Source: Eudromia elegans
Lineage: Eukaryota; Chordata; Aves; Tinamiformes; Tinamidae
Assembly (NCBI GenBank): GCA_003342815.1
Contig: PTEX01000012.1
Span: 6,271,825-6,335,824, forward strand
Direction: 5' to 3'
DNA length: 64,000 bases
Made by a program: the position numbers and the translations under genes. The notes beneath the pieces are model-generated. The model was given only the letters and a program-made list of their open reading frames with translations. It was not told the origin of the DNA and did not search any database. Positions 59,530-64,000 of this stretch are shown piece by piece (positions within the stretch are counted from its first letter, which is position 1; each line of letters starts with the position of its first letter).

Positions 59530-60523
59530 GTGAGTATTTTAGAATATGTTTATGAAATAGGGTTAATAGGAAGTATTTTCAGACTTCTATGCTGAATCTA
59601 CAGGTAGTGGTGGTAGGTTTAACATAAAGTTAATTTAATTAGGCAGGACCTTATTTTAGGTTGCAATAAATAAAGCAAAGTGCCAATATATGTGCAACTG
59701 TGTCAAAAATCCTATCTGAATTTGGTAGTAAGGCTTGATCAAATATATCTCCTTACATGTGCTAATTAGTTGACAGATATGAGAACTCATAAGCCCATAC
59801 CTTTATTTCGTCCACTTCTCTATGATCCCCAAGTCAGTAGGAAAGAACAGATCTCAATGACATGTACAGAAATGTGTAGTTAATGCAAAATTAGTGTGTT
59901 TATTCAGACCAGTCTCGAGTGTCAGTCGGGATGTGCAGTTGGCCTCAGACTGTGCTTTGAGAGACTTTTGAAAGAAGATCAAGCGCCCAGCTCCGGGTGC
60001 AGTGTGTTTTCTATTCTTGGTTTTATATTCGTGACATACTCTTAAGCTAGTCTGTAGCAGGACTTAATGAGCTAGGGCCATTTCAAAAGCAGTGTTAAGG
60101 GAGGTAAGTCGTTTGATTAGAATGGTGACCCATTTTTATTTTTGAGTCATTATTACAGAAATGCCTGTTATGGAATGTAAGCAAGGTGTTCAGTCTTGAT
60201 TTGAAAAAAAAAATAAATGCTAGAATCAAAGTCCCAACTGAGGAGACTGAATTTTAGGTGATGAAGAGGGTGAGGGAAGGAAAAAGGGAAAAGAGATTGT
60301 TTTATTAGAATACAAGCTAATAGACATTAAGAGTTTTAAAACTTTTTAAGAGAAATTTACTTTTTTTACTTTTTAAATAGCAGTCACATCTGGTGAGATG
60401 AAATGGAAATGCTAGGAGGAAGACATCCTCTTGCTCCGTGCCTGCCCTTTCAGAGTTAGTCTTTGCTGTCAGATTTATTAAGGGCTTCCAGATTGCACCA
60501 AATCCACAGTCTCCGATGCGGAT

Positions 60524-60574
60524 GATCTATACTCAGTTCAGTAACTATACTGATCTATACTGAGTTCAGTAACT
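60524..60574. repeat. Imperfect 23-bp direct duplication
   Basis: GATCTATACTCAGTTCAGTA recurs 28 bp later as GATCTATACTGAGTTCAGTA, one mismatch, each followed by ACT. It is a small local duplication. Confidence 0.85.
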
Positions 60575-61742
60575 CATCTCTCCTCTCTGAGGCTTCCTTT
60601 GGGTCCTTCCCTTGTTTCAGGGAAGCTTCCTGCTCCTCTTCTGCTGAGCAGTCTTCCAAACTGCGTTTGCACTGGGACTTCTCTTGGCACAGTCCTGTAA
60701 TCCAGAACCTCCCTTAGGTTAACGTGGCCCTGTGCTCTTCCTCCCTCTCCAAAGCTTCGCTTGCCCCAGAGAAGAGCAGAGAGGACAATGAAAGAAAGCA
60801 GCAGCCTTCCCTTTTGCTGCTCAGTCACCTCCTTGCTAACAGTAAAACAAAACATACCCTCTTAGCTGTGAGAAACAAACCAAAAAACCCCACAATTGTG
60901 TCACTTTTAGCTGTGTTGTTCACTTGGTAAAATATTATTCAGAGTGTTCTGTCATGCTGGGAAGCCTTTGTAATCCAATACTAATGGGATTACGATACAT
61001 TCAATTAGATCACGTTTTATACCCAACAGAAAGCACTTCAAGTCAGCATTGAAAGTTTCGGGCTTGGAAGCCGGACATTACATATAGGCATTATAAGAGT
61101 AATTTGTTACCCTAAAAAAAAAAGTACATTTATTTTAATATATTTTAAAATGTGGTTTAAGTTGTTTAATAGTAATAACAGCTACTGACCACTGAGTAAG
61201 GTGAAAGATGATATGGTAAGGTGAAAATTCATTTTTAGGACCTTTATTCAGCAGAGAACTGAAGAAATTTCTCTTCTGATGTGTTTAGAAGAGTTGTATT
61301 TGAATCTTTATTTTTTTTGTAAATGCTACAGTGGAAGACCTGGCAAGCTCAGTAACACTAGTTGTGCATTCCTCTCCCTGTGTGACATTTGCATGAGGGA
61401 GGAATAGTGTCCATTTAAAGGGTTTTAAAATAGACAAAAATTTGGCGAGACAAAGGCATGCAAAAGAACTGACTTAGAGATCAGGAGCTGCAGAAGAAAA
61501 AACTTCAGCCAGAAACAGAGAATGTGGAAAGCTAAAATAACACAGCTAAAATAAAGAAAGCACCATCATAAAAGAGATAACTCAAACACTGCTAATTGTA
61601 AATCTCTCTTAGTCTCCCTTGATTTTCTGCAGATATTTACTAGTGAGGTGGCTCCCAGCCCTTCAAAAAAACACTAGAGCTGCTGGCTCTGTTTTGGTTT
61701 TAGCAGCTGTTAAGTAGATGGTGATGAGTTACAGAAACAATG

Positions 61743-61975
61743 CTATAGAATCATAAAAAATGTTGTAGTCTACCTCTCTGAAAGCAGGACTGTTGTCAAC
61801 AGTGAAGACTTTATGTAGATGAGTCTGGAAATCTTCCAGTGATTCTGCAGCCCCCCTGCAGCACCTGTTCCAGTGCTGTATAACCGGAGTTTTTCCTGAA
61901 GTTCAGTCTAAACCTCCTAAGTTGCAGGTTTTGGACCTTGTCTCTCGTTGGTCACATACCACCACCAGGAAGAGT
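61743..61975 (-). mobile_element. Older CR1 LINE 3' fragment
   Basis: On the minus strand the sequence contains GGAGGTTTAGACTGAACTTC then AGGAAAAACTCCGG then CAGCACTGGAACAGGTGC. It ends in TTTTTTATGATTCTAT. This follows the CR1 order (GGAGGTTCAGACTGAACAT, AGGAAAAACTT, CAGCACTGGAACAGG, ATTCTATG tail). It is more diverged than the copies at 9, 43 and 52 kb and therefore older. Confidence 0.82.
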
Positions 61976-63544
61976 AACAGTAACAGTTCATTTTTAGAAA
62001 CTGGTGACAAAGAGAGATGCATTTTTTGCTACTAGAGACAGCTCCTCTTTTTTTTGTTATGAATAAATATGGACAAGGTAGGATTTGCTAATATGCTATC
62101 TAGGCCTTTAGGAAGCATTAAGGAGATAAATGTGGGAGATGGAGGCAAGAAAGGACATGCATTAGGTCAAAGCTGTAAGGTATCGAATGTAGAATATCTT
62201 ATAAAATAGGTAACTGCATTTATCACTTCATATTAGAGGTATTCATGGTTAGTGAATGATGACAGAATAGAGGACCCTGAGGCTCAGAAAGAAAAAGGTT
62301 TTCAACTATTTCTGAAATAAAAAACCATAACTGAAAGCACAAACAAGTCCGCTAGTCATATCTAACAAGACAGTCTGAGACAGTTATTTTGTGATGTCAT
62401 GTAGAGCTAATAAGTTTTTAAATGATTTTTTATAGCCAGTTGTAATTCAGAATAACAAAAATAATGTATTTTAGGAGATGTCTTTTATTGTAATTAAATT
62501 TTGTCTGAGGTTCTAACCTGGTGTTTTGTTGTGCCCAAGATTCAAAGATAGTGATTTTCTTTATATATAAATGTTTTTGACCTGTATTTAATCTGGCAAA
62601 CTGTTCCTAGCTCCCAGATTTCCTGCTGGTTTGTATTCTTCCAAAGCAGGAGCCCTGTAAAACTGAGAAATGATGGCATTTAAATTTACCTGAATGCTGT
62701 AGGTCTTGTATAATTATGTCTTAGTCATTGCCTCTTTCAGCTGAAACTAAAACAATAGATGGAGGAGGGAAATCTAGTGTCTGGGTAATTAGTATTTGCT
62801 GGGTTAATTTCTATGGCCGTATATATAACTGAGGGGAGGGAAGAGATCAACTCTGTAGAGCTGAGAACAACCGCGTTATTGTCAACAGGCAGAAATGAGT
62901 ATGAGTGAAGAGAAATGAAACACTGGAATAAAAGAGGATGATGCAACAGAGAAAAGGGAAATATAAGGCACTCTTTCAGGTTTCCTATGGTATACTCAAA
63001 GCTCTGTTTGCCTTATATTGAAACTAGAAATGAAAGAGTACAGATGAAGCAATGTGGGTTAGGTGTATTTTTTTCCTCATTTTATCTGTGGTTGGTTTAT
63101 GAAATATATGAAATCATTCTGTGAATTGAAACAGTACTCTGAAACAGTAGAAAGCATTCATTAGGGGACTGGAAAGCCGTTACACCCAGAAGACCTCGTA
63201 GATTGCGACTTTGATTTCTGTCAATATTCCTTCATAAGTAATGTACTTTTGTTTATTGTGTAACAAACACAATAAGCACATCTTGCAGGTTGTGGAGATG
63301 TGTGCCACAGGATCAGTAAGTGCCACGCAGGAGTTGGGGACATAAGGACTGATAGGCACCTGCTGTCACCTTCAGGGATGTGGCAGGAGATGAAGGGAAG
63401 GTGCCTTCCAGTCTTGTTCACGTGTATGCACAGGCAATGGATAATCTTGTTTTGGTTTTCTGCAGGTGTTCAGTTTTTGCATATTTATAAGAAAATGACA
63501 CTTAGCCCTTAAATAGCAATTTTCATCTTCAAAGTGGTTGTGCA

Positions 63545-63690
63545 AACATAATCAATTTAATTCTTTTGATACTCCTGTGAAGTAAGTAAAGTGTTATTCC
63601 AGTCCTGCAGATATTAAATTGAGAAAGAGAAGTGTCTACCCCAAGCCATATGGGAAGCTAGTGTGAATGCAGCGAAGACAGAGCTTTTCT
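63545..63690 (-). repeat. MIR-like ancient SINE relic
   Basis: The + strand order 'TGATACTCCTGTGAAGTAAG', 'GTGTTATTCC', 'GAGAAAGAGAAGTGTCTACC', 'CCAAGCCATATGGGAAGCTA', 'GTGTGAATGCAGC' parallels the reverse complement of MIR (ACCCTGTGAGGTAGGTA, ATTATCCCC, GAGAGGTTAAGTGACTTGCC, CAAGGTCACACAGCTAG, AAGTGGCAGAGC). It is diverged but collinear over about 130 bp. Confidence 0.5.
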
Positions 63691-64000
63691 TGCTCAGAGA
63701 TCAACTTTCTTGTCATTCTTACATATGTTGTCTGGAGGGCAACAGAAAAGCCCATTTCGAACCTTGTTCTATGTCTTTGTGAGTAGATATGTTTTAAGGG
63801 AATGAAAATGTAGTTCTGTCTAAGTGTTCCAGCTAAATATGATATAGGGCACTCTGCCAAATATATTTGAAATAACCTGAGTGGTGTTCAGGTCATACCT
63901 GCTGCTGTTTCACATCCTTTGAAGAGGCCCCAGTACATCAGGAGATGTGACTTAGGATTACCCTGCTTTGGATCTGGCTTTAGATTTTTAGAAGAAAAAA

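Larger units (their letters stand above)
17794..64000 (+). other. ACSS3: ACSS3 gene, 5' part (exons 1-9, exon 1 unreadable)
   Basis: ACSS3 encodes a mitochondrial short-chain acyl-CoA synthetase of the ANL (acyl/aryl-CoA ligase, NRPS adenylation, luciferase) superfamily. It activates propionate, and less efficiently acetate, to the acyl-AMP and then to the CoA thioester. Eight exons read here together encode about 348 residues, corresponding roughly to residues 105-450 of the ~686-residue human protein. They contain the ATP-binding A3 motif YTSGTTGLPKG and the family signature [15 protein letters not shown], and end just inside the A5 motif at DHWWQT. All donors are GT, all acceptors AG, and the phases join without a break. 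No frameshift or premature stop is seen, so the gene looks functional. The C-terminal exons continue beyond the window. The close paralogues ACSS1 and ACSS2 are less likely: the exon text agrees closely with mammalian ACSS3 as I recall it, for example in VVRPTGGYAVML and RCDVDTLEWSKKVF. Confidence 0.95.
59530..64000 (+). other. ACSS3: ACSS3 intron 9 (partial, at least 4.5 kb)
   Basis: Non-coding sequence to the window end. It contains a CR1 fragment (61743-61975), a 23-bp imperfect duplication (60524-60574) and a MIR-like relic (63545-63690). I looked for the expected next exon (completing WWQTETG and then SPITA-type sequence) and did not see it, so the intron continues past the window. Confidence 0.8.

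Noticed and set aside
1..64000. CRISPR arrays, operons, phage or bacterial defence systems, tRNA/rRNA genes
   Set aside because: The window is vertebrate nuclear DNA. No regularly spaced repeats with unique spacers, no clustered prokaryotic genes and no tRNA cloverleaf were found.

Overview
This is vertebrate nuclear DNA, most likely from a bird. The main evidence is one gene split into short exons with GT-AG introns, plus an interspersed-repeat load made up almost entirely of 3'-truncated CR1 LINEs. At least three of these CR1 copies end in the typical ATTCTATG/ATTCTGGG-type 8-bp tails, and a few very old CR1- and MIR-like relics are also present. The sequence is AT-rich except for one CpG island. 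I find no bacterial-type genes, operons, CRISPR arrays or phage, and no rRNA or tRNA genes.

The only protein-coding gene I can support is ACSS3 (acyl-CoA synthetase short-chain family member 3, a mitochondrial propionyl/acetyl-CoA synthetase), on the + strand. Eight consecutive coding exons are readable: 22495-22639, 30787-30975, 36202-36336, 36613-36753, 38860-38940, 39023-39118, 52643-52794 and 59426-59529. They total 1043 coding nt, all have GT-AG introns and all have compatible phases. I number them exons 2-9. Exon 1 (transit peptide and start of the ACAS_N region) is not visible. It most likely lies in a 399-bp run of N (17794-18192) inside a CpG island at about 17562-18620, which is the probable promoter. 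The remaining exons (C-terminal half, including most of the A5 motif and the C-terminal lid) lie beyond 64000.

Layout: 1 to about 17560 is intergenic DNA upstream of ACSS3, with one CR1 copy near 9 kb and one MIR-like relic. In the human genome the upstream neighbour is LIN7A, but no part of it is seen here. 17562-18620 is the CpG-island promoter with a (GGGCC)n G-quadruplex tract, the assembly gap and an HNF1-like palindrome. 18.6-64 kb is ACSS3. Introns 2, 7 and 8 are long (about 8.1, 13.5 and 6.6 kb), while introns 4 and 6 are very short (276 and 82 bp). CR1 copies lie at 43.1-43.6 kb, 47.0 kb, 51.8-52.2 kb and 61.7-62.0 kb.

I did not find a new multi-gene system, and the locus looks ordinary. 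The observations most worth a second look are: a CpG-retaining, 135-bp, phase-0/phase-0 open segment with splice-like edges in intron 7 (44256-44390), which could be an unannotated cassette exon or conserved element; the loss of exon 1 to a G-rich sequencing gap; the HNF1-like site in the promoter island; competing tandem splice donors at exon 6; and two long unexplained ORFs in introns 1 and 2.
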